NCBI RefSeq assembly: GCF_037076465.1
Contig: NZ_AP028908.1
Location: 1,488,001 to 1,552,000 of the forward strand
Length of the DNA stretch: 64,000 nt
DNA from: Pectobacterium araliae
GTDB lineage: Bacteria; Pseudomonadota; Gammaproteobacteria; Enterobacterales; Enterobacteriaceae
Reading direction: 5' to 3'
Of the stretch, positions 48,835 through 59,353 are shown piece by piece (the stretch's first letter is position 1; each line of letters begins with the position of its first letter). The position numbers and the translations under genes are program-made. The notes under the pieces are model-generated. The model saw nothing but the letters and a program-made list of their open reading frames with translations. It had not been told where the DNA came from and ran no database searches.

Positions 48835-49734
48835 ATGCTAAACAATATCGAAACCAAGTGGCTCTATGACTTTATCGTACTTGAAGAACATCGTAGCTTT
48901 ACGCTGGCTGCCGAGAAGCGAAATATCTCTCAATCCTCATTTAGTCGGCGTATTCAGGCGCTGGAAGCGGCCGTCGGGTTTGATATTTTCGACCGCAGCG
49001 CGCTGCCGTTGCAACTAACTGAGCAGGGGCGCGTGTTTCACGCCTATATCCGCAATACGCTGGATGATTTGGAGTATCAGCTCAATAAGTTGCACGGTGG
49101 GGATAATTACAAAAATAAGATCACCATTGCGGCAGCGCATTCGCTGTCGGTGTTTATCATGCCGGAGCTGTTAAAAGACGTGCCAGATCCGCAGGAAAAG
49201 ATCTTCTATGTTGAATCGATCGATGTCGATGAAGCGGTGCTGAATCTTAAAGAAGGGCGCAGCGACTTCATTTTCTCGTTTTATAATGAGGATCTGATGG
49301 GCGAGCCCTTTATGCATGAGAAGATACTGGAATCCCGGCTTTATCCGGTCTGCGCGTGCGACAGTGCAGGGAAACCGTTGTTTGACGTGAGCGCCTCATC
49401 GGTGCCGCTGCTCAACTATACCGAGACAAGCTACATGGGGCGTCAGGTCAGCCGTTATTTATCCAGCGTCGACAGCGATAAGTTCACTGTTAATTTTGTT
49501 TCTTCCATGAGTGATTTGCTCAAACGGATGACGAAAAAAGGCTATGGTATTGCCTGGCTGCCGGACTATTCCATTCAGGAAGAGCTGAAAAACAAAGAGT
49601 TGGCGATCCTGAGCATGGAACATGCCGTGATCCGCATGGGCGTTTATCTGTATCGGCTTGATGCGCGTCTGAATGTGGCTTCCGAGAAGTTTTGGCGCTA
49701 CATGAAAGGGTTGTCATCGGCGTCTGGACTATAA
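48835..49734 (+). CDS. LysR-family regulator, HypT-like
   Basis: A 299-residue LysR-type regulator. The N-terminus NIETKWLYDFIVLEEHRSFT followed by LAAEKRNISQSSFSRRIQAL closely follows E. coli HypT (YjiE), the hypochlorite-responsive regulator. Further matches are SLSVFIMPELLKD, SIDVDEAVLNLKEGRSDFIFSF and SSMSDLLKRMTKKGYGIAWLP. GAGGGG precedes ATG 48835. It stands divergent from the racemase gene and convergent to the symporter. Whether it senses hypochlorous acid like HypT or regulates the acidic amino acid genes is open. Confidence 0.88.
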   Translation: MLNNIETKWLYDFIVLEEHRSFTLAAEKRNISQSSFSRRIQALEAAVGFDIFDRSALPLQLTEQGRVFHAYIRNTLDDLEYQLNKLHGGDNYKNKITIAAAHSLSVFIMPELLKDVPDPQEKIFYVESIDVDEAVLNLKEGRSDFIFSFYNEDLMGEPFMHEKILESRLYPVCACDSAGKPLFDVSASSVPLLNYTETSYMGRQVSRYLSSVDSDKFTVNFVSSMSDLLKRMTKKGYGIAWLPDYSIQEELKNKELAILSMEHAVIRMGVYLYRLDARLNVASEKFWRYMKGLSSASGL

Positions 49735-49766
49735 ACGGCCTGACAATGTGGAGGGGCAACGAGAGA

Positions 49767-49795
49767 TAAAAAAATAGCGACCCGAAGGCCGCTAT
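49767..49795 (-). terminator. Strong Rho-independent terminator of the symporter gene
   Basis: On the minus strand, ATAGCGGCC-TTCG-GGTCGCTAT is followed by seven T residues: a 9-bp stem, stable UUCG tetraloop and U tract, 22 bases after the symporter stop. Confidence 0.92.
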
Positions 49796-49816
49796 AGATG
49801 AAGCATTCACTCAGCA

Positions 49817-51124
49817 TTAGCTATTCTGCGTGGCTTGCTGAGGTTCCTTATAGGCAACGACCTCGTCGGTAGCCTCTTCCTCATCATCATCGTGGATGTC
49901 TTTTTCCAGACTGGCCACAACGGCGGTAGAGATACTGTTACCGATGACGTTAGTTGCAGTACGGCCCATATCCAGGAACTGGTCGATACCGATAATCAGC
50001 AAAATACCCGCTTCTGGCAGGCTGAACATCGGCAGCGTTGCTGCAACCACCACGATAGAAGCACGCGCTACGCCCGCCATACCTTTACTGGTGATCATCA
50101 GCGTCAGCAGAATCAGGATTTGCTGGGTGATGCTCAGATCGATGTTGTAAGCCTGTGCGATAAACAGAATCGCAAAGGACTGGTACATCATGGAACCATC
50201 AAGGTTGAATGAATAACCGAGCGGCAGCACAAAGCTGGTGACTTTTTTCGGCACGCCGAATTTGGTCAGTGCTTCCATGGTTTTCGGGTAAGCGGACTCA
50301 CTGCTTGCCGTGGCGAAAGCCAACATGGTCGGTTCACGAATCAGTTTCGCCAGTACCACGATGGCTTTGCCCAGGAACAGGTAGCCAACCAGGAACAGAA
50401 CGCCCCACAGCACGGCCAGGCCGAAGTAGAACTCACCGATCAGTTTACCGAAGTCGTAAAGCAGTCCCAGACCTTGTGTGGTAATCGCGGAAGCGATTGC
50501 GGCAAAGACAGCAATCGGTGCCAACGCCATCACGTAGTCGGTCACGCGGAACATCACTTTGGTCAGTTCTTCGATCATGGAAATGATCGTGGTCGCGTGT
50601 TTGTTTTTGCCTTTTACATAAGCAAGCGCGGAGCCGAAGAACAGAGAGAAAACCAGAATTTGCAGGATTTCATTGTTCGCCATCGCTTCTACGATACTTT
50701 TCGGGAAGATATGGCTGATGAAGCTTTTAAGCGTAAACCCGTCCGTATTCAGGCCAGTCGCCACCTGCTGTACGGGGATTTCGAGGTTCATGCCTGCACC
50801 TGGTTGGAACAGGTTGGCAAAGAACATGCCGATCAACAGAGAAATGAATGATGCGCTGACAAACCAGATCATCGCTTTCATACCGATACGGCCAACGGCA
50901 GAAGAGTTTCCCCCCATGCTCGCCAGACCGGAAACCAGCGTAGCGAAGACCAACGGTGCGATGATCATTTTAATCAAGCGCAGGAAAATATCGGTAACCA
51001 TGTTGAAATAAGAGGCAACTTCTTTTGCTCGACCGCCATCAAGATATTGATGGCAAGCCCATCCGATTAATATTCCCAGGACGATAGCCAAGACTATCTG
51101 TACAAGTAACTTCTGCCTTTGCAT
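49817..51124 (-). CDS. Dicarboxylate/amino acid:cation symporter (GltP/DctA family)
   Basis: A 435-residue inner membrane symporter for glutamate/aspartate or C4-dicarboxylates. The start is set at ATG 51124 (MQRQKLLVQIVLAIVLGILI), since the longer open frame upstream has no family match. Family motifs are LRLIKMIIAPLVFATLVSGLA, the serine-rich hairpin TASSESAYPKTMEAL, SFNLDGSMMYQSFA and the NVIGNSISTAVVASLEKDI region of helix 8. The tail is acidic (HDDDEEEATDE). It neighbours an aspartate/glutamate racemase, consistent with acidic amino acid uptake. It is followed by a strong terminator. Confidence 0.93.
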   Translation of the reverse strand: MQRQKLLVQIVLAIVLGILIGWACHQYLDGGRAKEVASYFNMVTDIFLRLIKMIIAPLVFATLVSGLASMGGNSSAVGRIGMKAMIWFVSASFISLLIGMFFANLFQPGAGMNLEIPVQQVATGLNTDGFTLKSFISHIFPKSIVEAMANNEILQILVFSLFFGSALAYVKGKNKHATTIISMIEELTKVMFRVTDYVMALAPIAVFAAIASAITTQGLGLLYDFGKLIGEFYFGLAVLWGVLFLVGYLFLGKAIVVLAKLIREPTMLAFATASSESAYPKTMEALTKFGVPKKVTSFVLPLGYSFNLDGSMMYQSFAILFIAQAYNIDLSITQQILILLTLMITSKGMAGVARASIVVVAATLPMFSLPEAGILLIIGIDQFLDMGRTATNVIGNSISTAVVASLEKDIHDDDEEEATDEVVAYKEPQQATQNS

Positions 51125-51852
51125 ATAAACCTCATGTTGATGAATTGATTCAGACAACACAATATTATTGCCGTGTGATAGTGGGTGCTTTCCCTGAATA
51201 CACCAAGCCGTCACCCGAACCTGTTATTGGGGTGTTGTGTCTGCTCGCCGATATTACAACGATTCTTGCTTTTTACATTTTTTTTCTGCGGATTGTTATG
51301 TAATTGTGATCTTCATCATGCGAAAAATGCATGTCCATGTCACCTGTAATGATAAATAGGGATGTGATGTGCAGATCGCATAAATCCTAATATTTCCATT
51401 AATTCATTATTAAACAATTGGTTGGTTTGTTTTTTAGACGATGAGGGCTGACGGGGTAAGGTGTTGAATTAGTGTTGCTAATGATATGTGGCTATACATC
51501 AATAAAACATATGGTGAATTACTTAAAGATTAAGTAAAAATAAAAGAACAATTAACGAAAAGTTTATATATCTGTCATTTTTCTGAAAATATTAATTTTT
51601 TAATTATTTAAATCGTGACTTTGTTTTTATGGCTAGATCTTCATTTTTGTGTTGTTGATTTAAAGTTTAATTATTGTTCTATATGTTTCTATTTGTAACT
51701 GTCTGGGCATTTAGGGTGTTTAAAATGGTGTTTGTTATTTTTTAAACATATGTTATCGATGATTTGAGACCTCACTGTTGGTTATTTCATCGAAAAAGAT
51801 CAAAGCATTATCGGTGAGGAAGGTTAAGCGTTGTCTAAACCATCTGTATTTC
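51125..51852. other. Long AT-rich intergenic region
   Basis: About 730 bases between the symporter and the formate dehydrogenase gene, strongly AT-rich, especially 51360-51760. No gene, tRNA or convincing small ORF is seen. It should contain the symporter promoter on the minus strand. Confidence 0.5.
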
Positions 51853-51901
51853 CTAAGCCGCCACGGTTTTTACCGGATGGCTTAGGTTCGCGGCGGCTTA
51901 G
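51853..51901 (-). terminator. Hairpin after the formate dehydrogenase gene
   Basis: CTAAGCCGCC/GGCGGCTTAG, a 10-bp perfect stem extended past one mismatch by CG/CG, 11 bases after the fdhF stop. Inner arms also repeat CTAAGCCA. Confidence 0.65.
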
Positions 51902-51912
51902 TTTAGGGGAGA

Positions 51913-54063
51913 TTAACTGACATTTTCTACGGTGCTGCGCAGTCGATTTTTTAACTGGCTGTACTCGTGTTGCACATAAGTTTCCGCTGCCTGCTGATCG
52001 TCAATCGCTTCTAGCTTAACGGCGCAGTGCTTGTATTCTGGCGTTTTGGATACAGGATCGAGATGATCCAGCGTGAGTTCGTTACAGGCACCGATCCACC
52101 ATTGGTAGGTCATATAAACGGCACCTTTATTGATGCGTTCGCTAACGGCGACACGAGAGATAACCTTGCCTCGTCGTGAGGAAATCCAGACCAGTTGCTG
52201 ATCGCGTATTCCTAAACGTTCGGTGTCATGAAGGCTAATCTGCACGTAACCGGGCTCATCCGCCAACGTTTGTAGTGCGGTGCAGTTTCCCGTCATAGAG
52301 CGACAGGAATAGTGACCGACTTCTCGCACGGTACACAGCACCAGCGGGTAATCTTCATCCACTAATTCCATCGGTGGCCGCCATTCAGCCGTTGACAGCA
52401 GGCCTTTCCCGCCGGGGCGATCGAAGCGATTACCCGCGTATAGCCACGGTGTTCCAGGGCTGTCTTCGCTCGTGCACGGCCATGGCACATAGCCTAGCCC
52501 GGCCATTTTCTCGTAGGTCGCGCCGTAATACAGCGGGCAGAGCTGTCGCAGTTCGTCCCAGATTTCCTGCGTATTGTTATAGTGCATCGGATAACCGAGC
52601 GCTGTCGCCATCAGGCTGATGATTTCCCAGTCGGGTTTGACATCGCCCTGAGGCTCCACCGCTTTATAAAAGCGTTGGAACCCTCGGTCAGCGGCGGTGT
52701 AGACCCCTTCATGCTCGCCCCAGGAGGTCGCAGGTAAAATGACATCGGCAATCGCGGCGGTTTTGGTCATGAAAATATCTTGTACGATCAGCAAGTCCAG
52801 CTCGTTGAAGGCATCACGCAGCATCGATAGATCTGGCTCGGTTTGCAACGGATCTTCGCCCATCACGTAATTGGCTCTGATTTTTCCTTCTTTTATTTTG
52901 TGTGGCAGATCGGTCAGAGAGTAGCCAATTTTGTCAGAGAGTTCGGGTACGCCCCAGGCATCAGCAAATTTTGCTAGTACGGCCTTATCCGTGACGTTTT
53001 GATAACCGGGGAACATATTAGGCAGCGCGCCCATATCACACGCGCCCTGCACATTATTTTGACCTCGCACCGGCCCGACGCCAACGTTCGGACGCCCTAA
53101 ATTCCCCGTTAGCAGTGCCAGACCGGATAGCCCTTTGACAACATCAACGCCTTGACCCCACTGTGTCACGCCCATTCCCCATAGAATCGTGGCGGACGGC
53201 GCGGCGGCATACATCCGCATCGCCTCTCGAATCAATTTCGGTGATAAACCAGTAATCTCGGCGACGTACTCTGGCGTGTATTTTGCGACGGTCTTACTGA
53301 ATTCTTCGAAGCCTTCGGTATGACGAGTGACGTAGGATTTATCGTAACGGCCTTCATTGATCAGTACGTTAGCAAATGCGTTGACCAATGCCATGTTGGA
53401 GCCATTTTTTAAGGGCAGCCACAGATCGGCGATGCGTGCGGTTTCGATGCGGCGCGGATCGCACACAATGATTTTTGCCCCGCGTGCTTTGGCTTTCAAT
53501 ATTCGGCGTGCCACGATGGGGTGTGAATCTGCGGCGTTGTAGCCAAAAATTAGAATGCAGTCGGTCTTTTCAATTTCGCAGATGGAGTTACTCATTGCGC
53601 CATTGCCCAACGTAACCTGTAACCCGGCAACGGAAGGGCCATGGCAGAGCCGGGCGCAGCAGTCGACGTTGTTATTGCCGGTTACCGCCCGGGCAAATTT
53701 CTGCATCACATAATTGGTTTCATTACCGGGGCCGCGGGATGAGCCGGTGTGCATAATCGACTCGGCACCGTATTGCTCTTTAATGGCTTTCAGCCGAGAA
53801 CTGGCGAAGCCGATGGCTTCATCCCAGGAGACGGCTTCAAAGGGCGCGCCTTTCTGACGTCGGATCAACGGCTGTTTCAAACGCGGAGTGAGGATTTTGG
53901 TGTCGTTGAGGAAATCCCAGCCATAGTAACCTTTCAGGCACAGTTCCCCTTCGTTGGTGACGCCGTTTGCCCCTTCTGCACCAACCACTTTGCCATTCTC
54001 TACCAGCAGGTTAATTTTGCAGCCTGACCCGCAATACGGGCAGACGGTAAGCACTTTCTGCAT
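51913..54063 (-). CDS. fdhF: Formate dehydrogenase H-type molybdoenzyme, cysteine form
   Basis: A 716-residue molybdopterin enzyme oxidising formate to CO2. It carries a 4Fe-4S site (VCPYCGSGC plus ELCLKG: Cys 8, 11, 15, 42) and the bis-MGD domains, with close E. coli FdhF similarity along its length (GNETNYVMQKFARAVTGNNN, VREVGHYSCRSMTGNC, VYMTYQWWIGACNEL). The active-site residue at position 140, selenocysteine in E. coli (ARVUHGPS), is Cys here (ARLCHGPS, codon TGC). ATG 54063 has GGAGA upstream; the longer open frame is spurious. No hydrogenase genes are nearby, so its electron partner is encoded elsewhere. Confidence 0.95.
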   Translation of the reverse strand: MQKVLTVCPYCGSGCKINLLVENGKVVGAEGANGVTNEGELCLKGYYGWDFLNDTKILTPRLKQPLIRRQKGAPFEAVSWDEAIGFASSRLKAIKEQYGAESIMHTGSSRGPGNETNYVMQKFARAVTGNNNVDCCARLCHGPSVAGLQVTLGNGAMSNSICEIEKTDCILIFGYNAADSHPIVARRILKAKARGAKIIVCDPRRIETARIADLWLPLKNGSNMALVNAFANVLINEGRYDKSYVTRHTEGFEEFSKTVAKYTPEYVAEITGLSPKLIREAMRMYAAAPSATILWGMGVTQWGQGVDVVKGLSGLALLTGNLGRPNVGVGPVRGQNNVQGACDMGALPNMFPGYQNVTDKAVLAKFADAWGVPELSDKIGYSLTDLPHKIKEGKIRANYVMGEDPLQTEPDLSMLRDAFNELDLLIVQDIFMTKTAAIADVILPATSWGEHEGVYTAADRGFQRFYKAVEPQGDVKPDWEIISLMATALGYPMHYNNTQEIWDELRQLCPLYYGATYEKMAGLGYVPWPCTSEDSPGTPWLYAGNRFDRPGGKGLLSTAEWRPPMELVDEDYPLVLCTVREVGHYSCRSMTGNCTALQTLADEPGYVQISLHDTERLGIRDQQLVWISSRRGKVISRVAVSERINKGAVYMTYQWWIGACNELTLDHLDPVSKTPEYKHCAVKLEAIDDQQAAETYVQHEYSQLKNRLRSTVENVS

Positions 54064-54589
54064 GATTGTTCTCCAAAGCCGAGTCTTGGATCGTAAGAAC
54101 TGCAGGTTGTTGATGCAGTTGTTTAACTTTTGATAATCGCCGATAAAGAAAATTAATTTACTGATCGTGGTCATGCTCAGGGCACGACAAAGAGCCCTAA
54201 CGCGTTGAGCACCGCGACCTTTTTCCATAGGATCTTTGTCTGGAAAATAACGCTACAGCATATTCATCCTCTTTATCCGTTAATGCCTATACTGTTTTTG
54301 ACGATACTCATTCTATGTGCCACCGATTAGGCTGATGTATTTATGCCTGTTGGTTGTTTAAAACAACGAGGACTGGCACCTCAGGGAAGATAATGCATTC
54401 TATTGATGTAATTTTAAGCACCACTTCCCTATCCAACGGGTGATGAATCAGGGAATTCCAGAACGTCCGTTAGATCGCGTGGGATAAAGGGCGCGATACG
54501 ACGGACGGCACCGTCATGAGCAAAAAAGTAAATACTTTTCCGACAGCGCGTGCGGGCGGGAAATATTTGTTAACGTCGCGGAGTGCATT
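54064..54589. other. Divergent intergenic region between fdhF and the chemoreceptor gene
   Basis: About 525 bases without a credible gene. It must hold the promoters of both genes. I looked for a sigma-54 site (TGGCAC-N5-TTGC) as at E. coli fdhF and for a sigma-28 site before the chemoreceptor and found no convincing match. Confidence 0.45.
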
Positions 54590-56269
54590 ATGGAATTTCT
54601 AAAAAATGTCAGCATAAAACTAATGGTGCTGGTCATAGTGGCTTCCCTGCTAGTGGCGTGGGGAGTCGCATCTGGGTTTAGTCTTTACTCGCTTTATCAG
54701 GTCACCCACTTGCTTGATAAAAGTGAGACTCAGCGAAAAACCTATTCCCATCTGGTCTATGGCGCCGATCAATATTTTCGTGCCGTAACACGTATGGAAA
54801 GGACGATGGATTATTTGCAGCGTAACGAGCCAGAAAACGCCAAACAGACGTTGGAAATGGCACAGGTGGCGCTAAAAAATACCAAGGATTCGCTGGAGAA
54901 ATTCCAGACAGCGGAACATGTTGGCGTTGAGTCTGGGACGGTTGATGCGGTAAGCAAAACGTGGAATTCTCTGATTACTACCGCGATCGAACCGATGAAT
55001 GCGGCACTGCAACGTAATGATTATGAAGGATTCCGACAGATATTTCGCGCCATTTATCCTTCCGTTAGCCTAACGTTTGGTGAAGATATTAAACGCTATT
55101 CTGACGGCATTACCGCCTCTTCGTTGATTCCAAGCGTGAATGAACACAATACTCAAAACCGCAATGCGCTTATTGCCGTGATGGTTATTGGCCTCATGGT
55201 GTTGATTTTCACCGAATATTACTTGAGGAACTACCTGGTTATCCCGATTTCAGTGCTTAAATCCCATTTGGCACAGCTCACGGCGGGTCGGTTGGGATGT
55301 GAACTGGTTGAATTCGGTCGAAACTGTGCGGGACGGTTGATCCCCGATATCAAGAAATTGCAGAAAAGTTTGCGTGAGACGGTAACGGTTATCCGGCAGA
55401 GCACATCAGAAATCAATAGTGGGACGTCCAATATTAAGGATGGCAATGATAATCTCTCTAGCCGCACAGAAGAGCAGGCGGCGGCATTACAGCAGACGGC
55501 TGCCAGCATGGAAGAGATTAGCTCAACGATACGGCAAACGACCGACCATGTGCATCAGGCGCGTAAGCTGGCGCAGGATGCGGCTGACATGGCGCAGAAA
55601 GGCGGAAATATCAGTACCAACGTGATGGCGACGATGGAGGGTATTAGCGCCAGTTCGCGGCAAATTTCCGATATTACTTCGGTAATTAACAGCATTGCGT
55701 TCCAGACCAACATCCTGGCGCTGAATGCAGCAGTTGAAGCGGCGCGAGCGGGGGAGCAAGGGCGAGGGTTTGCCGTCGTAGCGGGAGAAGTGCGTACGCT
55801 GGCGCAGCGCAGTGCGCAGGCAGCAAAAGAGATTGAGGCACTGATTGCGGAATCTGTCTCGCGGGTTAAAACCGGTGCTGGACAAGTGAGGCAATCTGGT
55901 GAGGCGATGACGGGCATTATCGCTTCCATCGCGCATGTGAACGATCTGATTGGTGAAATTGCGGCGGCAACGGATGAACAAACACGCGGTATTACGCAAA
56001 TTAGCCAGGCGGTGCACGAAATGGATAGCGTCACACAGCAGAATGCGTTGTTGGTGACGCAATCGGCGGAGGCCGCTGCCCGGTTGGATGAACAAACCAG
56101 CGAGTTGTCGGCTGTTGTGGATGTGTTCAGCCTGGATTCGGATAGCGATCTACAGCCTGCCTTTTCGCGCTCGGCGTTGTCCGCCTCTGCTCATCGGGCT
56201 ATCGGGCAGAGCGCTACACCGCTACTGTCGGGACATGGCCGCCACAATGAGGGATGGGAAAAATTCTGA
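54590..56269 (+). CDS. Methyl-accepting chemotaxis protein
   Basis: A 559-residue transmembrane chemoreceptor. TM1 is at residues about 9-30 ([20 protein letters not shown]), followed by a four-helix-bundle (Tar-like) periplasmic ligand domain to about 190, TM2 ([20 protein letters not shown]), HAMP, and the signalling domain with the conserved hairpin tip [20 protein letters not shown] then [20 protein letters not shown]. The C-terminus ends GWEKF, matching the xWxxF pentapeptide that tethers CheR and CheB. The ligand is unknown. It is monocistronic as far as visible. Confidence 0.95.
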   Translation: MEFLKNVSIKLMVLVIVASLLVAWGVASGFSLYSLYQVTHLLDKSETQRKTYSHLVYGADQYFRAVTRMERTMDYLQRNEPENAKQTLEMAQVALKNTKDSLEKFQTAEHVGVESGTVDAVSKTWNSLITTAIEPMNAALQRNDYEGFRQIFRAIYPSVSLTFGEDIKRYSDGITASSLIPSVNEHNTQNRNALIAVMVIGLMVLIFTEYYLRNYLVIPISVLKSHLAQLTAGRLGCELVEFGRNCAGRLIPDIKKLQKSLRETVTVIRQSTSEINSGTSNIKDGNDNLSSRTEEQAAALQQTAASMEEISSTIRQTTDHVHQARKLAQDAADMAQKGGNISTNVMATMEGISASSRQISDITSVINSIAFQTNILALNAAVEAARAGEQGRGFAVVAGEVRTLAQRSAQAAKEIEALIAESVSRVKTGAGQVRQSGEAMTGIIASIAHVNDLIGEIAAATDEQTRGITQISQAVHEMDSVTQQNALLVTQSAEAAARLDEQTSELSAVVDVFSLDSDSDLQPAFSRSALSASAHRAIGQSATPLLSGHGRHNEGWEKF

Positions 56270-56756
56270 TCCGCAGTGAGGTTAACGTGTGGCAATGGTG
56301 GAACGCCAGTATGCAGTCAGTTTGAGATAGCCAGTGAGGCAGTGATGAACCGGCGGAAAGGAGTCTGCCCGGTTCCTTTGCTTTCCATCTAAAGGCTATT
56401 TGGGTTCTCGCCGAGAAACGTGAGTGAAAAGTGTAATGTCTTGGATTACAGCGGAAAAATGGAATTTTTCTGTAAATCTGACCGTGGTAACGTAAAGAAA
56501 TATCATATTAATACTGCCGTCTCTAGGTTTTTAGTTAATGGGAAAAATAAATGGCATGGTTTTTGCTTTATTTTTGTTGTTGATTTAAGTATCAATTTTG
56601 CCGTTTTCGCAATCAAAAAACTGTATTTACCCTATGGATTAGAAAAATAGAGATTTTCGGGGTTAAAAATAAGAATCGTAACCTTTTGTTACATATTAAA
56701 TCTCTCGTTGCTCATGTTTTCGTGACGTAAATCAAGACAGATAGCGACTTCAAAGT
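56270..56756. other. AT-rich region upstream of the iron uptake operon
   Basis: About 490 bases with no credible gene; a plus-strand open frame at 56420-56650 lacks protein character. It contains the promoter region of the fetM-type operon and ends in a Fur box. Confidence 0.45.
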
Positions 56757-56775
56757 GATAATAAGAATAAATATC
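56757..56775. promoter_or_regulatory. Fur box upstream of the iron uptake operon
   Basis: GATAATAAGAATAAATATC agrees with the 19-bp Fur consensus GATAATGATAATCATTATC at 15 positions. It lies 22 bases upstream of the first operon gene, consistent with iron repression. Confidence 0.8.
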
Positions 56776-56797
56776 ATTTGTGATTCATCACTCTCTT

Positions 56798-58702
56798 ATG
56801 TCTATCTGGCAAAAAACGCTTCTGTTGTTGTGTTGGCTGTTGAGTTGTTCAGTGGCAGTTGCCGCGACCGATTACGCCTCATTTATTCACGATATCGAAA
56901 CCAGGCTGGATAAAACGGCTCAGTTCTATGAGCAGCAAAAGCCGGATGACGCCCGCACTGAAGTTCAGATGGCCTATTTTGAGGTGTTTGAAAACCTCGA
57001 AGGCCCTATCCGCATCAATATTTCCGCGCAAAAAAGCTATCAGTTAGAGGCTACGTTCGGTGAAATTCGCCGCATGATTGGCGAAGGAAAACCGCAGGCC
57101 GAGGTGCAGGCAAAAATTTCCTGGCTGAAAGGTGAACTGGATGCCGTTTTGCCGGTGTTATCTGAAGGGCACAAGCTGGTCGCGCAGGAGCAGCACGGTG
57201 CCTATGACAATGCCGAGATTGCGCTGTACTGGCAGCAGAGTTTTAAAATCATCGATGACCAACTCGCGCAGGCCGTAACGGAATATCAGGCTGGCGATTA
57301 CAACAAGGCGAGTCAGAGCATACAGCTGGCTCATTATCAGGGTTTTAAAAACTCTGAGATGGAGATGTCGGTCAGACAGAATCGTTCGGCACAGCAGGCC
57401 GCTTCGATTAATCAACAATTCTCCGCACTGATTACCTTAGCCAGCCAGCCCGATCAACTGACAGATGTTGCTTATCGGGTCACTACGCTGTTGCAGGACA
57501 TCGAGGATGCCTTGCCGGGATTACCGACAACGCGCGATAGCCAGCAGACGACAGCAACGCCCGCCGCGAACGCCGATAGCGGTACCGTGCCGGATGCGAA
57601 CTGGGCGAAAGTCTCCGACGATATCAATCAGGCTATTGCTGCCGCAATTGCACAATATCGTGAGGGGCAGGTTAAACCCGCCATCATGGCGGTGCAGGAC
57701 ACCTATTTCGATCTGTTTGAAGCCACTGGCATGGAGAACAAAGTGGGTTCTCGTGATGCGGCGTTCAAATCGACGCTGGAAGGGTATTTCACCCGTCTGG
57801 TGAGCATGATGAATGCCAAACAGCCTGTGGAACAACTGCAAGGGCAGGCCGATGCGTTGCAGCAGGAACTGACGAAAGCGGTCACCATGTTGGGGGACGG
57901 CGGCGAAACGCACTGGAGCCTGTTGATATACAGCCTGCTGATTATTGTGCGTGAAGGGCTGGAAGCCTTGCTAATTGTGGCAGCGATTGTGGCCTATCTG
58001 GTGAAAAACAATCAGCAGGACAAACTGCCGCTGATTCGCCAGTCGGTTTACGTTGCGCTGTTGTGTAGCGTGATTACCGCCGTCATTTTCCAACTCGTAT
58101 TCACCAATTCCGGTGCCAGCCGTGAGCTGCTGGAAGGCATTACGATGCTGATCGCCGTGGTGATGTTGTTCTTCATGAGCTACTGGCTGTTGTCCAAAGT
58201 AGAAGCACGGCACTGGAAGGCTTATCTGGAAGGTAAGTTGTCCCATTCGCTGAGCAGCGGTTCCATGGTCGGGCTGTGGCTCACCAGCTTTCTGGCCGTG
58301 TACCGTGAAGGTGCGGAGACCGTGTTGTTCTACTACGCGCTGGTGGGGGATGCCAACAATATGGCGGGGCACCTCTCCATTCTGGCTGGGTTTGCCATCG
58401 GCTGTGTGATCCTGCTGATCGCTTACTTCGTCATGCGTTACACCATCGTCAAATTACCGCTTAAGCCGTTCTTCATGTTTACCGGCTGCTTTATGTACCT
58501 GATGGCGTTCGTGTTTGCGGGTAAAGGCGTGTTGGAACTGATCGAAGGCAAACTGTTTGAACCGACGTTGCTGACTGGCGTGCCGGAGATTAGCTGGCTG
58601 GGTATTTATCCTTATGTGGAAACGCTGATTCCACAGGGTGTGCTGGTGCTCGCGGCGTTAGTTGCCCTGTGGGTGATGCGGCGCAGAGCGTCTGCCGTCT
58701 GA
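56798..58702 (+). CDS. fetM: FTR1-family iron permease (FetM type)
   Basis: A 634-residue inner membrane iron permease with a large periplasmic N-terminal region. It has a signal sequence (MSIWQKTLLLLCWLLSCSVA), then about 340 residues of helical extracytoplasmic domain, then about seven membrane segments with the two iron-binding REGxE motifs, VREGLEALLIV and YREGAETVLFYY. This architecture matches FetM of the E. coli FetMP system rather than EfeU. ATG 56798 is preferred over GTG 56780 because it begins the signal peptide. A Fur box lies just upstream. It works with the periplasmic P19 protein encoded next. Confidence 0.92.
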   Translation: MSIWQKTLLLLCWLLSCSVAVAATDYASFIHDIETRLDKTAQFYEQQKPDDARTEVQMAYFEVFENLEGPIRINISAQKSYQLEATFGEIRRMIGEGKPQAEVQAKISWLKGELDAVLPVLSEGHKLVAQEQHGAYDNAEIALYWQQSFKIIDDQLAQAVTEYQAGDYNKASQSIQLAHYQGFKNSEMEMSVRQNRSAQQAASINQQFSALITLASQPDQLTDVAYRVTTLLQDIEDALPGLPTTRDSQQTTATPAANADSGTVPDANWAKVSDDINQAIAAAIAQYREGQVKPAIMAVQDTYFDLFEATGMENKVGSRDAAFKSTLEGYFTRLVSMMNAKQPVEQLQGQADALQQELTKAVTMLGDGGETHWSLLIYSLLIIVREGLEALLIVAAIVAYLVKNNQQDKLPLIRQSVYVALLCSVITAVIFQLVFTNSGASRELLEGITMLIAVVMLFFMSYWLLSKVEARHWKAYLEGKLSHSLSSGSMVGLWLTSFLAVYREGAETVLFYYALVGDANNMAGHLSILAGFAIGCVILLIAYFVMRYTIVKLPLKPFFMFTGCFMYLMAFVFAGKGVLELIEGKLFEPTLLTGVPEISWLGIYPYVETLIPQGVLVLAALVALWVMRRRASAV

Positions 58703-58825
58703 TAAAGAGAGTATCCGACGGTAATGTAATACTGAAAGCAATAAGAGCAGAAAATAACCATAACAATCCCAATCGCTTAGCAAATTAAGCGAAGAGGGAC
58801 GACTGAGACGATGAGGATGGGTTTG

Positions 58826-59353
58826 ATGAATATGCAAAAAAGTCTGATTGCGGGTGCCGTTATTGCCGGTATTTTCACGGCACCTGCCGCACTGGCGTTT
58901 AAAGAATATCCAGCGGGTGAGCCGGTTTCTCTGAACGAAATGGAAATTGCTGCCGTTTATCTGCAACCTATTGATATGGAACCGCGTGGGATGGGGCTGC
59001 CAGCCGCGAAAGCGGACATCCATTTGGAAGCGGATATTCACGCTGCTGAAGGTAACAAGAATGGTTTTGGTGCGGGTGAATGGATGCCGTTCCTGACCAT
59101 CGCGTACACCCTGACTAACACCGATACCGGTGCGAAACAGGAAGGAACCTTTATGCCGATGGTTGCCAGCGATGGTCCACACTACGGTGCGAACATCAAA
59201 ATGATGGGCGTGGGTAACTACAAAGTGACTTACCACATCGATCCACCATCAAAAGCCGGTATGCATCGTCATACCGATGGTGAAACAGGCGTTGGCCGCT
59301 GGTGGAAACCGTTTGATGTCAGCTTTGACTTCAAATACGTCGGCTTAGAATAA
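58826..59353 (+). CDS. fetP: P19/FetP periplasmic iron- and copper-binding protein
   Basis: A periplasmic protein of about 175 residues. The signal peptide MNMQKSLIAGAVIAGIFTAP ends at an Ala-x-Ala site, and the mature start is FKEYPAGEPV. Metal-ligand stretches typical of the P19 family are DIHLEADIHA, FMPMVASDGPHYGANIKMMG and GMHRHTDGETGVGRWWKPF. The ATG at 58826 has AGGA eight bases upstream; an in-frame ATG at 58811 is possible. FetP/P19 supplies iron to the FTR1 permease encoded upstream, probably after oxidation at its copper site. Confidence 0.93.
   Translation: MNMQKSLIAGAVIAGIFTAPAALAFKEYPAGEPVSLNEMEIAAVYLQPIDMEPRGMGLPAAKADIHLEADIHAAEGNKNGFGAGEWMPFLTIAYTLTNTDTGAKQEGTFMPMVASDGPHYGANIKMMGVGNYKVTYHIDPPSKAGMHRHTDGETGVGRWWKPFDVSFDFKYVGLE

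Noticed and set aside
49835..50851. Plus-strand ORFs antisense to the GltP-type symporter, and similar long antisense ORFs opposite lacZ, fdhF, bglB and the inositol genes
   Set aside because: They have no ribosome-binding sites or domain character and lie fully inside well-supported genes on the other strand; they are shadows of GC-biased codons.
54064..54589. Sigma-54 promoter for fdhF and sigma-28 promoter for the chemoreceptor
   Set aside because: TGGCAC-like strings occur, but none has a correctly spaced TTGC; TAAA-N15-GCCGATAA was not found in acceptable form.
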